Shown piece after piece: positions 20,434-31,219 of a stretch of 64,000 bases of DNA (its first letter is position 1; each line of letters opens with the position of its first letter). The notes beneath the pieces were generated by a model. It saw nothing but the letters and a program-made list of their open reading frames with translations. It was not told the DNA's origin and did not search any database. Position numbers and translations under genes: made by a program. The DNA comes from Nocardiopsis sp. FR4 (GTDB taxonomy: Bacteria > Actinomycetota > Actinomycetes > Streptosporangiales > Streptosporangiaceae), in the NCBI RefSeq assembly GCF_009830945.1, contig NZ_ML776454.1, positions 187,240-251,239 of the forward strand. Direction: 5' to 3'.

Positions 20434-20907
20434 CTAGCCGCGTGGGGCGGGGCCGCCGGGATCGAGGGCGCCCATGATCGCGCTGAGTTGGGCGACCTGC
20501 TCCGCGGTGAGTCTGTCGAACAGCAGTGAGCGCACCCGCGCGGCGTGTCCGGGCGCCGCCTGGTCCAGGAGGAGGGAGCCCTTCTCCGTGAGCACGGCCC
20601 ACAGGCCCCGCCGGTCGTCGGCGCAGTGCTCGCGGCGCACGTAGCCGTCGCGTTCGAGCCGGGCGACCTGGTGGGAGAGTCTGCTCTTGGAGACGATGAC
20701 GGTGTCGGCGAGCACGCGCATGCGCATGCGCTGCTCGTGCGCCTCGGACAGGTGCACGAGGATCCCGTACTCGATGAGCGACAGACCGGTGCGGGCGCGC
20801 AGGTCCTTCTCCAGCTCGTCGTAGATCCGGGCGTTCATCCGCAGGAAGTCTCGCCAGACGCGCTGTTCCCCCGGGTCGAGCCACACGGCCTTGTCCATGC
20901 GCAACAT
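20434..20907 (-). CDS. MarR-family transcriptional regulator
   Basis: 157 residues. The winged-helix core is visible: GLSLIEYGILVHLSEA, then LADTVIVSKSRLSHQVARLERDGYVRRE (recognition helix) and DRRGLWAVLTEKG (wing). MarR proteins are dimeric repressors, often released by small phenolics or oxidation. The start is ATG 20907 or ATG 20898. It is divergent from yceI with 147 bases between, and that gap has a good promoter for yceI, so YceI is the likely target. Confidence 0.9.
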   Translation of the reverse strand: MLRMDKAVWLDPGEQRVWRDFLRMNARIYDELEKDLRARTGLSLIEYGILVHLSEAHEQRMRMRVLADTVIVSKSRLSHQVARLERDGYVRREHCADDRRGLWAVLTEKGSLLLDQAAPGHAARVRSLLFDRLTAEQVAQLSAIMGALDPGGPAPRG

Positions 20908-20933
20908 CGTAGTGGCGGGTCGGCTGGGCGCTC

Positions 20934-20962
20934 TTGCACGTGCGCGGAGGACCGCCTAAACT
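20934..20962 (+). promoter_or_regulatory. Promoter of yceI
   Basis: TTGCAC (20934-20939) and TAAACT (20957-20962) with exactly 17 bases between match a housekeeping-sigma promoter. The palindrome GCACGTGC (20936-20943) overlaps the -35 element. Downstream of the expected start, TTACT and AGTGA form an imperfect inverted repeat (20995-21008), a possible MarR site. Confidence 0.6.
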
Positions 20963-21054
20963 CCTTCCGGGGAAGATTCTTCTCAGCTACCTTGTTACTC
21001 AGCAGTGAAAAGGGCCCGAATCCCCGGGTCCGACGACCCGACGAGGGAGACACC

Positions 21055-21597
21055 ATGGCAGCGCAGGAACTCAAGCCCGGTACCTGGAAGATCGACGCCG
21101 CCCACAGCGTGGTCGGCTTCTCGGTGCGGCACATGATGGTCAGCAAGGTCCGCGGCCGGTTCGAGAAGTTCGACGCCACCCTCACGGTTCCCGAGGACCC
21201 CACCCAGTCCTCCGTCGAGGCCACGATCGACGCGGCCTCCATCAACACCGACAACGGCGACCGCGACAACCACATCCGCTCGGCCGACTTCTTCGCGGTC
21301 GAGGAGTACCCCGAGTTCACCTTCCGCTCCACCGGCCTGGAGCCCCGGGGCGAGGAGTTCGTCCTCAAGGGCGACCTGAGCATCAAGGGCAACACCCGCC
21401 CGGTCGAGCTCACCCTGGAGTTCAACGGCTCCACCCTCGACCCCTACGGCCTGACCCGCGCCGGGTTCAGCGCCTCCACGCAGATCAGCCGCAAGGAGTT
21501 CGGTGTGGACATCGAGATGCCGATGGACGGCGGCGGCGTGGTCGTCGGCGACAAGATCACCATCGACATCGACGCCGAGTTCACGCACCAGGGCTGA
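21055..21597 (+). CDS. YceI-family lipid-binding (lipocalin-like) protein
   Basis: 180 residues. The opening GTWKIDAAHSVVGFSVRHMMVSKVRGRF is split by the family as a beta-barrel that binds polyisoprenoid or other lipids, and ADFFAVEEYPEFTFRST is also typical. No signal peptide is visible, so this member is probably cytoplasmic. ATG 21055 has GAGGGAGA upstream. The divergent MarR gene probably regulates it; a strong terminator follows. Confidence 0.9.
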   Translation: MAAQELKPGTWKIDAAHSVVGFSVRHMMVSKVRGRFEKFDATLTVPEDPTQSSVEATIDAASINTDNGDRDNHIRSADFFAVEEYPEFTFRSTGLEPRGEEFVLKGDLSIKGNTRPVELTLEFNGSTLDPYGLTRAGFSASTQISRKEFGVDIEMPMDGGGVVVGDKITIDIDAEFTHQG

Positions 21598-21711
21598 GCA
21601 CGCCCGCCGTGCCCGGCGCCACGTCTGGCCGGGGGCGCGCCGGAACCGGGGGAGGCCCCGCCGAAGCTGTGACGACACACCGTCACCTCCTCGGGTGCCT
21701 CGGATATCGTC

Positions 21712-21744
21712 AGCGGGGGGAGGGCCGCACGCCCTCCCCCCGCT
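21712..21744 (+). terminator. Terminator after yceI
   Basis: Perfect 14-base arms (21712-21725 and 21731-21744) around a five-base loop, without a T tract, about 115 bases after the yceI stop and before the DUF2470 gene. Confidence 0.75.
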
Positions 21745-21784
21745 CGTTCGCACCGCGGGCGGAACCGGCCGACCGGGAGGTCCC

Positions 21785-22096
21785 GTGCCCTCGCCCAACC
21801 CCTTCCCGCCCGAGGTCGTCGCCGCCGTCACCGGGCACATGAACGACGACCACCCCGAGGACACCCTGCTCATCTGCCGCGCGCTGGGCGGCCGCCCCGA
21901 GGCCACCGCCGCCCGGATGACCGGCCTGGACGGCGAGGGCGGCGACTACGCGGTGACCGTGGACGGCGCCGAGCACACCGTCCGCATCCCCTGGGCGCAC
22001 CCGCTGACCGAACGCGCCCAGATCCGGGCCGAGGTCGTGCGCATGTACCAGGAGTCCTGCGCACGGCTCGGTGTCCCCGCGCGCGGACGGCACTGA
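21785..22096 (+). CDS. DUF2470 domain protein
   Basis: 103 residues. FPPEVVAAVTGHMNDDHPEDTLLICRALGG matches DUF2470, the small domain often fused to pyridoxamine-oxidase-like haem-binding proteins; here it stands alone. The His-Met-Asn-Asp-Asp-His cluster is conserved. Function is unknown; haem or flavin-linked roles are guesses from fused relatives. The GTG at 21785 follows GGGAGG by four bases. The 241 bases to the kinase gene hold no gene I can support. Confidence 0.75.
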   Translation: MPSPNPFPPEVVAAVTGHMNDDHPEDTLLICRALGGRPEATAARMTGLDGEGGDYAVTVDGAEHTVRIPWAHPLTERAQIRAEVVRMYQESCARLGVPARGRH

Positions 22097-22337
22097 GCGC
22101 TCCCCGGCGCCCCGCCCGCCCGGCTGAACTCACCCGACGCCCCGCGAGGGGACCGGCGAACATCACACTCCGGCGGAACTCCGCGCGACTCCGGGGAGTC
22201 AAAGGAGGACAGGGGGACACGGCGGGACCCGCACCGGGGACCGACGCCGCCAACCGCCGCTCCAGGAGCCGTGCGGGGCCTACTCTGGAAGGACCGTCGA
22301 TCCCCCGGACGTCCACGCCAGAACGCCTAGCCGAAGG

Positions 22338-25058
22338 ATGGCCACGACCTCCATGGGCACGCCCGACCCCGGTGACGACAACGCTCCGACCCAGCGGATC
22401 GACCCCGCCGCACCCACCGCTCCCCTCACCCGGACCGGTGACGGCGGGGGTGCGTCCGCGCGCGCCTCGGCCACGCGCTGGGTCACCCGCGTCCTGCGTC
22501 CGACGCTGCGCGGGGACACCGAGCCCACCCGCGTCGCCGCACCCGCCGCCGACCGCACCAGCGTCCTGCCCGGCGCCACCCGGGCGGCCTCCTCCCCGGC
22601 GACCGGGCGACGGGGCCCGCGCCCCTCCCCGGCCGGGACCGGACCGGGCCGCACCCCCTGGTGGCGGACCCTGTTCGGCCCGCTCCTGGACTGGCTGGCC
22701 CGCCTGGTCTCCCGTGTGGTGGTCGGCCCCGCGGGCGACCTGGACTACGCGGTCCCCGCCCAGCTGCGCCGCCGCTACCGTGTGCTCGACCACATCGGCG
22801 CGGGCGGCGAGGCGGTCGTCTACCTGGCCGAACCCGCGGACTCCCCCGGCCGGGCGCTCGCCCTCAAGGTCTACCGGCCCGGCCACGACCTCAACCGCGA
22901 ACTCCTGGACCGGCTCCGCGCCCGCGGCACAGCCTCACCGCACGCCCCCGCCATCCACGGCTACGGCACCGCCGCCAGCTCCTGGGGCGAGGACCTGGCC
23001 TGGGAGGCCCAGGAGTACTTCTCCCAGGGATCGCTGCGCGCGGTCATCGACCAGGCGCCGCTGGAGGAGGAGCGGGCCCGGGCCGTGGTCCGCGCGGTCG
23101 CCGAGTGCCTGCACCACTGGCAGCACGAACTCCAGCACAACCACACCGACGTCAAACCCGAGAACCTTCTGGTGCGCTCCCTGGACCCGACGGTCGTGGC
23201 CCTGACCGACTTCGGCGGCGCGGTGCGCGCCACCATGAGCCGCGTCTACGGCGGACTGGCGGTCACCGAGGACTACGCCGCTCCCGAGGTCGTCGAGGGC
23301 CGCCGCGAGGCGCCCGCCGCCTGGTGGTCCCTGGGCGTGATGGTGCACGAACTGGTGACCGGACGCCGCCCCGCACGCGGCGGCAACTGGCTGACCGCGC
23401 GCAACACCGAGGTGGACATCTCCGCCATCACCGACGAGCGCTGGCGCCTGCTGGCCCGCGGCCTGCTCGCCCCCGCCCCCTCCGCCCGATGGGGCTACGA
23501 CGAGGTCGTGCAGTGGCTGGCCGGCGAGCGGCCGCAGATCCGCACCGCGCGCCGCCTGCGCCCCCTCGACTTCGCCGGGGTCAGCCACGAGGACCCGCCC
23601 AGCCTGGCCTTCGACCTGCTCGACCGCTCCGAGACCGGTGCCATGTGGCTGCGCAGCCACTGGCCGCAGCTGCGCACCTGGCTGGACCGCGAGGTCAACG
23701 ACTACACCTTCGACCGCGCCTACCTCACCGGTCTGGACGCACACCCCGAACTGGCGCACGTGGCGATCAGCGCGCTGGCCGCCCGGTACGTCCCGGGCAT
23801 GCCCCCGCGCTTCCGCGGACACGAGATCAGCGCCGACGGACTGCTGGCCCTGGCCACCGGGGACGCCAGCCGACACGCGGTCGTACGCGAGGCGGTCTCC
23901 TCGGGCGCGGTCGGTCTGGGCTCCCAGCACTGGTGCCCGCACCCGGCCTGCCGTTCGGGCGGCTCGGGCCGGTGCGCCCTGCTCGAACGCGTCCAGCACG
24001 AGGTCCCCCTCATCATGCGGCGGGTAACGGAGACCGTCGGCCAGCTGAGCGGAGCGGGCCCGGACGCGCCCCGCGCACCGGAGCCCCACGAGATCGACAC
24101 CGCCTGGGCCCGTGCGGTCGAACTGGTCCTGGTCCCCGAGACCGCCTCCCGGTTCCGGTCGCTGCTGCGCCGCCAGTCCTGGCACCCCCGCCAGCGCAGC
24201 GCCGCCCCGCACGCCCCCTGGTGGGCGGAGCAGCGGCGCCTGGCCCTGCGCGACGGCAGCGGCCGCGACGCCCTGACCACCAGAAGCGCCCTGATCACGG
24301 CGGTGCTCCTGCTGCCCGAGGCGGCGCGGGTGGGCGCCTGGATCAGCGAACGCGAGCGGGCCGACGGCAGGGCGCGCCGCCAGGACCGGTGGGCGTCGCT
24401 GGCCGGTTCGGCCCGTGAGCGCTGGTCACAGGCCAGGGAGGGGGTGTCGGCCGCCCGCAGGCGCCGGGCCGAGGCCACCACCGCGCCGAACAGGCCCGTC
24501 GACCCGACCACCGTGTGGCCCTACGGCAACGCGCCCGGCCAGGAACCCGGGCTGAGCCCCCGCGAGCAGGAACGCAGGCGGCGCCGGGCCGACCGGACCA
24601 TGGGACAGATCCAACGGGCCATGAAGGCGGGCAGGTGCCGCCGCTTCGCCTACCCGGCCGCACTGCTGGGCCTGGTGGACGCGCTGGGACGGGTGGTGCG
24701 CCCGGACGAGGGCTTCTACCCCGAGAGCGCGTTCGTCACCTCGGCCTACACCGGCCTGCTGGAAGCCAGTGACGGCCCCGTCCTGGGCTGGCTGTCGGAG
24801 GTCACCGGAGCGGTGACCGGGGCCCTGCCCGGTGCCATGGGCAGTGCGTGGTGGCTGCCCGCCCTGCTGTCGGTGGCCCTGGTGGCCCTGGGCCGCGCGG
24901 CGGCCAGCAAGAAGCCCGCCTCCCGGGCCCGCCGCCGTCTGGGCGCCTTCCGCCTGGCCGTGGCGGGGTCCCTGTTCATGGTGGTGGTGCTGCTGTCCAC
25001 CGGGCTGGTCGCCCTCGGTTCGGGGGTGCTCATCCCCCTGGACGGCCTCCTCGGCTGA
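22338..25058 (+). CDS. Membrane-anchored Ser/Thr protein kinase with cysteine cluster
   Basis: 906 residues. A disordered Thr/Pro/Ala-rich start (1-105) leads to a complete kinase domain (about 147-390): glycine loop GAGGEAVVYLA, Lys177, catalytic HTDVKPENL (Asp271, replacing HRD), DFG at 291-293 and APE at 315-317. All catalytic residues are present. A helical middle follows with three Cys near 533, 538 and 546, then basic stretches and two membrane helices (about 838-853 and 871-900) close to the C-terminus. There is no PASTA repeat. The kinase is therefore held to the membrane from its C-terminal end. Substrates are unknown; no phosphatase or FHA gene is adjacent. Confidence 0.85.
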   Translation: MATTSMGTPDPGDDNAPTQRIDPAAPTAPLTRTGDGGGASARASATRWVTRVLRPTLRGDTEPTRVAAPAADRTSVLPGATRAASSPATGRRGPRPSPAGTGPGRTPWWRTLFGPLLDWLARLVSRVVVGPAGDLDYAVPAQLRRRYRVLDHIGAGGEAVVYLAEPADSPGRALALKVYRPGHDLNRELLDRLRARGTASPHAPAIHGYGTAASSWGEDLAWEAQEYFSQGSLRAVIDQAPLEEERARAVVRAVAECLHHWQHELQHNHTDVKPENLLVRSLDPTVVALTDFGGAVRATMSRVYGGLAVTEDYAAPEVVEGRREAPAAWWSLGVMVHELVTGRRPARGGNWLTARNTEVDISAITDERWRLLARGLLAPAPSARWGYDEVVQWLAGERPQIRTARRLRPLDFAGVSHEDPPSLAFDLLDRSETGAMWLRSHWPQLRTWLDREVNDYTFDRAYLTGLDAHPELAHVAISALAARYVPGMPPRFRGHEISADGLLALATGDASRHAVVREAVSSGAVGLGSQHWCPHPACRSGGSGRCALLERVQHEVPLIMRRVTETVGQLSGAGPDAPRAPEPHEIDTAWARAVELVLVPETASRFRSLLRRQSWHPRQRSAAPHAPWWAEQRRLALRDGSGRDALTTRSALITAVLLLPEAARVGAWISERERADGRARRQDRWASLAGSARERWSQAREGVSAARRRRAEATTAPNRPVDPTTVWPYGNAPGQEPGLSPREQERRRRRADRTMGQIQRAMKAGRCRRFAYPAALLGLVDALGRVVRPDEGFYPESAFVTSAYTGLLEASDGPVLGWLSEVTGAVTGALPGAMGSAWWLPALLSVALVALGRAAASKKPASRARRRLGAFRLAVAGSLFMVVVLLSTGLVALGSGVLIPLDGLLG

Positions 25059-25201
25059 CTCCGGAGACATGCGACGGCCCCTTCGACGGTTCCGGCCCGG
25101 CTGACCGGCACCCGCAGGCGATCTCCGCCGGGACGCACCGGCACCGGCCCGTTCGGGGGCATCGCCGGGCTATCTCGACCGCCTCCTCCCGTGAGCGCAC
25201 C

Positions 25202-25561
25202 ATGGCCAGGAACACCACCGTCGGCGAGTACGTCTCGGCCCTGCCGGAGGGCCAGCTGGCGGTCACCGACCGGCTGCTGCCGGCCATCGAGGCGGCCCTG
25301 CCCGGAACCGGGGCGATCTGGCACGGCCACCCCGTGGGGAGCCTGGGAGCGAGGCCGGGCGCGTCCCCGGTCTGCTACCCCAAGGGCCACAGGTCCCGCC
25401 TGTCCTTCGGCCTCTGGCGGGGCCAGGAGGCGGCGGACCCCTCCGGCCGTTTGGAGCCCGGCGCCCGCGCGATGGCACAGGTACGGCTGTCTTCCCCGGA
25501 GGAGGTCGACGCCGAGCTGTACACCGACTGGCTGGCCCAGGCGCGCCGTCTGGAGGGGTGA
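25202..25561 (+). CDS. DUF1801 (YdhG-like) protein
   Basis: 119 residues. EYVSALPEGQL near the start, IWHGHPVGS, VCYPKGHRSRLSFGLWRG and a C-terminal helix match DUF1801, a small fold related to iron chaperone-like and frataxin-like proteins. Exact role unknown. ATG 25202; no clear Shine-Dalgarno. Confidence 0.75.
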   Translation: MARNTTVGEYVSALPEGQLAVTDRLLPAIEAALPGTGAIWHGHPVGSLGARPGASPVCYPKGHRSRLSFGLWRGQEAADPSGRLEPGARAMAQVRLSSPEEVDAELYTDWLAQARRLEG

Positions 25562-25662
25562 CCCCGCGAGGGGCGCCCGGGCCGGAGGCCGACCGTGGAG
25601 GGTGACGGGGGGTACCGCGCGCGAAGTGCGGCCGCCGAGGGTGGCGTGGGCGGCGGGTGGGC

Positions 25663-25668
25663 TATGAT
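25663..25668 (+). promoter_or_regulatory. Candidate -10 element for the aldose epimerase gene
   Basis: TATGAT, a perfect-looking -10 hexamer in very GC-rich surroundings, lies 47 bases before the gene. There is no good -35, as is common in actinomycetes. Confidence 0.4.
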
Positions 25669-25715
25669 CTCCCGGTTCAACACACGGACGAACACGACGG
25701 TGAAGCAGGTGACAG

Positions 25716-26636
25716 GTGGGTGAGGTGACCGGGCTGCGTGCCGGGGACTACCGGGCGGAGATCGACCACACGGGAGCGGGTCTGCGGGCGCTCACCTGGC
25801 GCGGGCGCGACGTGGTGTGGCCCTACGGCGACGACGGGCCCAAGGCCTTCCAGGGCCAGGTGCTCGCCCCGTGGCCCAACCGGGTGACGGAGAGGGGCTA
25901 CCGCTTCGACGGAGCCGAGTACCGCCTGGAACCCAACGACCCGGCCACGGGCACCGCCATCCACGGCCTGGTCCACGACCGGGTCTGGACACCGGAGTCG
26001 GTCACCGAGGACGCGGTCGCGCTGCGCCTGGGCTTCGGGGGCACCCCCGGCTTCCCCTTCCCGCTGGAGCTGACCGTCGCCTACCGGCTCGACGGGGACG
26101 GGCTGACGGTCACCGCCACCGCCCGCAACAGCGGCCCCTCCCCCGCCCCGTTCGGGCTGGGCTTCCACCCCTACCTGACCCTGGGCGAACCCCTGTCGGC
26201 GCTGGCCGCGCGCGGCGAGCTCACCCTGGAGGCCACCGCGGGCACCCGGCAGCCGGTCGACGAGCGGATGCTGCCCGCGGGCGCGCCCGTTCCGGTGGAG
26301 GGCGGGGAGTTCGACTTCCGCCCGCCGGGCCGCCCCCTGGGCGACACGGTCCTGGACACCGCCTTCTCCGACCTGGACCGGGACGACGAGGGGCGCGCGT
26401 GGGTGCGGGTGAGCGGCCCCGAGCACCGGGTGTCGCTGTGGTGCGACGCCAGCTTCGGCTGGCTGCAGATGTTCAGCGCCGACACCCTGGGCGGTGAGGA
26501 GCACCGCGCCCATCTGGCGGCCGAGCCGATGACCTGCCCGCCCAACGCCCTGGCCAGCGGCACAGACCTGATCGTGCTCGCCCCCGGCGACTCCACCGAG
26601 CACACGTTCGGCATCACCGCCCGGGCCCTGGCCTGA
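25716..26636 (+). CDS. Aldose 1-epimerase family protein
   Basis: 306 residues of beta-sandwich galactose-mutarotase type. Catalytic-type His residues lie in IHGLVHDRVW and in GLGFHPYLTLG; a C-terminal acidic region completes the site. Interconverts alpha and beta anomers of an aldose or sugar phosphate. GTG 25716 is used; GTG 25725 is an alternative. It is convergent with the nucleotidyltransferase gene, 18 bases away. Confidence 0.88.
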   Translation: MGEVTGLRAGDYRAEIDHTGAGLRALTWRGRDVVWPYGDDGPKAFQGQVLAPWPNRVTERGYRFDGAEYRLEPNDPATGTAIHGLVHDRVWTPESVTEDAVALRLGFGGTPGFPFPLELTVAYRLDGDGLTVTATARNSGPSPAPFGLGFHPYLTLGEPLSALAARGELTLEATAGTRQPVDERMLPAGAPVPVEGGEFDFRPPGRPLGDTVLDTAFSDLDRDDEGRAWVRVSGPEHRVSLWCDASFGWLQMFSADTLGGEEHRAHLAAEPMTCPPNALASGTDLIVLAPGDSTEHTFGITARALA

Positions 26637-26654
26637 CCCCGGGCGCGGCGGCGC

Positions 26655-27290
26655 TCAGCCCGACCCGGAGGGCTCACGGCCCAGCACGCCGCTGAGCCGC
26701 TCCAGATCCTCGATGGTGTCGATGTCCTCCGGGCTGGCGATGTCGTCGCAGGCCACGACGGTGACCAGGTGCGAGTACGCCCGCAGGAACGGACGCGCCC
26801 CCACGTCGTGCACGGCCATGGCGTAGGCGGTGGACCAGTGCTCCCGGCCCAGCAGCACCGGGTTGCGCTGGTTGCCCTGGTAGGTGGCCACCGCCGCGCG
26901 GGCGCCCTGCTCGTGCGCGCGCACCAGGCGGCGCACCGCCTCGGGGGTGACCAGCGGCTGGTCTGCCAGCGCGATCAGCACCGCGTCCGCCGTGTCGGGC
27001 AGGGCGTCGATCCCGGCGCGCACCGACGACCCCATGCCGGTGCGCCAGTCGGGGTTGCACACGGTGTGGGCACCGCGGACCGCGGTCTCGGCCGCGCCCA
27101 GCACCACCATGACCGGACGGCAGCCGCCTTCGGCCAGGGTGCGCACACCCCGGTCGACCAGGCGCTCACCGGCCACCTCGACCAGCGCCTTGGGGCGGCC
27201 GAGTCTGCTCCCCGAACCCGCCGCCAACAACAGGCCCGCCACCAGGCCGCCACGCGTGCGCTCCCTGTCCTGCGTGTCCCCAGTACCCAT
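26655..27290 (-). CDS. MobA-like nucleotidyltransferase (molybdenum cofactor type)
   Basis: 211 residues with the NTP-transferase signature GLLLAAGSGSRLGRPKALVEV and LIALADQPLV. This subfamily (MocA/CoxC-like) transfers CMP or GMP to molybdopterin for xanthine dehydrogenase-type enzymes. It is followed upstream by an XdhC-like gene on the same strand, the usual partner. No molybdenum hydroxylase subunit is in the window. Confidence 0.82.
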   Translation of the reverse strand: MGTGDTQDRERTRGGLVAGLLLAAGSGSRLGRPKALVEVAGERLVDRGVRTLAEGGCRPVMVVLGAAETAVRGAHTVCNPDWRTGMGSSVRAGIDALPDTADAVLIALADQPLVTPEAVRRLVRAHEQGARAAVATYQGNQRNPVLLGREHWSTAYAMAVHDVGARPFLRAYSHLVTVVACDDIASPEDIDTIEDLERLSGVLGREPSGSG

Positions 27291-27415
27291 GACGCGATGA
27301 TGTCACGCTGGGGCGCCGCAGGTGGGCCGCCTGGCGGAGACGGTCCGGACATGTCCGGCCACAGTTCCCTCACCCCTGCCCTGACCAGGAGCTTCACGGC
27401 CCAGCGGTTTTCGGT

Positions 27416-28576
27416 TCACTTGGCGGGGTGACCGAATCCGGCCGGAATCAACGGGGTCCGGGGGGTGTCGTGGTGGATCCGCCCGTTGGTCTCGCGCAGC
27501 GCGCGGCCGCTGCCGCCCCACCGGGTCTGCACCAGCTCCGCGGCGATCGACACCGCCGTCTCCTCCGGGGTGCGCGCCCCCAGGTCGAGGCCGATCGGCG
27601 AGTGCAGGCGCTCCAGGGCCTCCTCCGTCACACCCGCCTCACGCAGCCGCTCCACCCGGTCCTCGTGGGTGCGCCGCGACCCCATCGCCCCGATGTAGCC
27701 CGCACGGGTCCGCAGAGCCGCCGTGAGCACCGGCACGTCGAACTTGGGGTCATGGGTGAGCACGCAGATGGCGGTGCGCTCGTCGATCTGGTCGGCGATC
27801 TCGTCCAGGAACACGTGCGGCCACTTCACCACCACCTCGTCCGCGGTGGGGAACCGCTTGGCGGTGGCGAACACCGGACGGGCGTCGCACACGGTCACCC
27901 GGTACCCCAGGTAGGTGCCCAGGTCGGCCACGGCCGCGGCGAAGTCGATGGCGCCGAACACCAGCATGCGGGGCGCGGGCGCGAAGGACTGGACGAACAC
28001 CTCCAGCTGGTCGCCGCGCCGCTGCCCGTCGGTGCCGTAGCGCAGCAGGCCGGTGCTGCCCTGGGCGAGCATGCCGCGCACGTCGTCGTCCAGCGCGTCG
28101 GCCAGCCGGTCGCTGCCCAGGCCGCCCTCGGCGTGCCCGGGCCAGACCACCCGGCGCAGCCCCACCCGGCCGGCGTCGGAGGGGTCGGAGACGATGGTGG
28201 CCACGGCCACGGGCTGGTGCTCGTCGATCGCGCCGAGCACCGCGCCGAGCTGGGGATAGCCGGCGCGGCTCACCGGCTCGACGAACATGTGCAGGGTCCC
28301 GCCGCAGGTCAGGCCCACGCTGAACGCGTCGTCGTCACTGACCCCGTAGGTACGGCGCACCGGGACGCCGGTGCGGATGACCTCCAGGGCCTCCTCGTAG
28401 ACCGCCCCCTCCACACAGCCGCCGGACACGCTGCCGACGACCTCGCCGGAGGCGCTGACCAGCATCGCCGCCCCGGCGTCGCGGGGTGCGCTCTTGTAGG
28501 TGTCGACCACGGTGGCCAGCGCGAACGTCTCGCCCGATGCGTACAGGTCGGACACGGCCGCTCGGATGTCGCGCAC
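27416..28576 (-). CDS. XdhC/CoxI-family protein
   Basis: 386 residues. XdhC proteins bind molybdenum cofactor, aid its sulfuration and insert it in xanthine dehydrogenase-type enzymes. The N-terminal XdhC/CoxI domain contains SASGEVVGSVSGGCVEGA with the conserved Cys; the C-terminal Rossmann part holds MLVFGAIDFAAAVADLG and YIGAMGSRRTHEDR. GTG 28576 has AGAAGG six bases upstream. The gap to the MobA-like gene is 125 bases. Confidence 0.88.
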   Translation of the reverse strand: MRDIRAAVSDLYASGETFALATVVDTYKSAPRDAGAAMLVSASGEVVGSVSGGCVEGAVYEEALEVIRTGVPVRRTYGVSDDDAFSVGLTCGGTLHMFVEPVSRAGYPQLGAVLGAIDEHQPVAVATIVSDPSDAGRVGLRRVVWPGHAEGGLGSDRLADALDDDVRGMLAQGSTGLLRYGTDGQRRGDQLEVFVQSFAPAPRMLVFGAIDFAAAVADLGTYLGYRVTVCDARPVFATAKRFPTADEVVVKWPHVFLDEIADQIDERTAICVLTHDPKFDVPVLTAALRTRAGYIGAMGSRRTHEDRVERLREAGVTEEALERLHSPIGLDLGARTPEETAVSIAAELVQTRWGGSGRALRETNGRIHHDTPRTPLIPAGFGHPAK

Positions 28577-28643
28577 GCGGTACCTTCTTCCACGTTCCGT
28601 CGATGGCTCTCAGTACCAAAGTACGTGGCCCACGCAACACGGA

Positions 28644-28678
28644 GGGAGCCCCCGATCCTCAAGAATTCGGCGGCTCCC
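28644..28678 (-). terminator. Hairpin after the PH-domain gene
   Basis: Seven-base arms (28644-28650 and 28672-28678) with additional inner pairing, directly downstream of the PH-domain gene on the minus strand and upstream of xdhC. Confidence 0.5.
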
Positions 28679-28689
28679 CCGGGATGATC

Positions 28690-29184
28690 CTACGAGCGGT
28701 CGGGCTCCTGGGCCTCGCCGCGGTCGTGCAGCAGCGCCCGGAACTCCTCCAGGTGGCGCCGGGCCAGGTCGCCGTCGGTGCTCTGGATGGCCATCACCGC
28801 GAGCGTGGTGCCGTCGGACAGGTCCGCGGACGGCCAGGGCTCCCCCACCGGCATCCGCACGTCCACCACCTCGGCCCACGACAGCACGTGGGTGCGAATG
28901 CTGTTCACGACCGTCACACCCTGCTCGGTGGCCACCAGCCGGGGCCGCGCGAGCAGGTGCAGGGCACCGGCGATGGCCAGGCCCAGGCCCACCATGAGGA
29001 CCCGGTCCGTGGCCCCCCACTCCGGGGGCAGGACCACGGCGAGCACCGCCAGGGTCACCACGATCAGCAGCGCCAGACCGTAGGCGACCACCCGCACCGC
29101 CCGCGGGCGCCACGTCCTGGGCAGGACCGGCTGCTTCGACGCCTCGTCCACCGGCTGTTCCTTCGTCCGCACAGACTGCTCCAC
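28690..29184 (-). CDS. PH-domain membrane protein (bacterial PH, YdbT-like)
   Basis: 164 residues. Two adjacent membrane helices (about 32-75) are followed by a short bacterial PH-like domain: RPRLVATEQGVTVVNSIRTHVLSWAEV is the typical strand order. Function unknown. In Streptomyces I recall hisE and hisG between ribH and such a gene; here they are absent and only 74 bases separate it from ribH. GTG start at 29184. Confidence 0.8.
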   Translation of the reverse strand: MEQSVRTKEQPVDEASKQPVLPRTWRPRAVRVVAYGLALLIVVTLAVLAVVLPPEWGATDRVLMVGLGLAIAGALHLLARPRLVATEQGVTVVNSIRTHVLSWAEVVDVRMPVGEPWPSADLSDGTTLAVMAIQSTDGDLARRHLEEFRALLHDRGEAQEPDRS

Positions 29185-29258
29185 TTCATTCCCGACCCCG
29201 CCGCCGGGGCGCCCCGCGTCACCGCGGAGCGGTCGTCACCGCGTGCGGCCGGGCCCGG

Positions 29259-31128
<1,870 letters not shown>

Positions 31129-31219
31129 TGCCGCTCCCTGGGAAACTCGTGGGTGAAGAAGGTGGTCTGGGCGGGTGGCGGCCCTGCCTGCGGGTCCGCC
31201 CCCGGTTCCGTGCGCCGGG

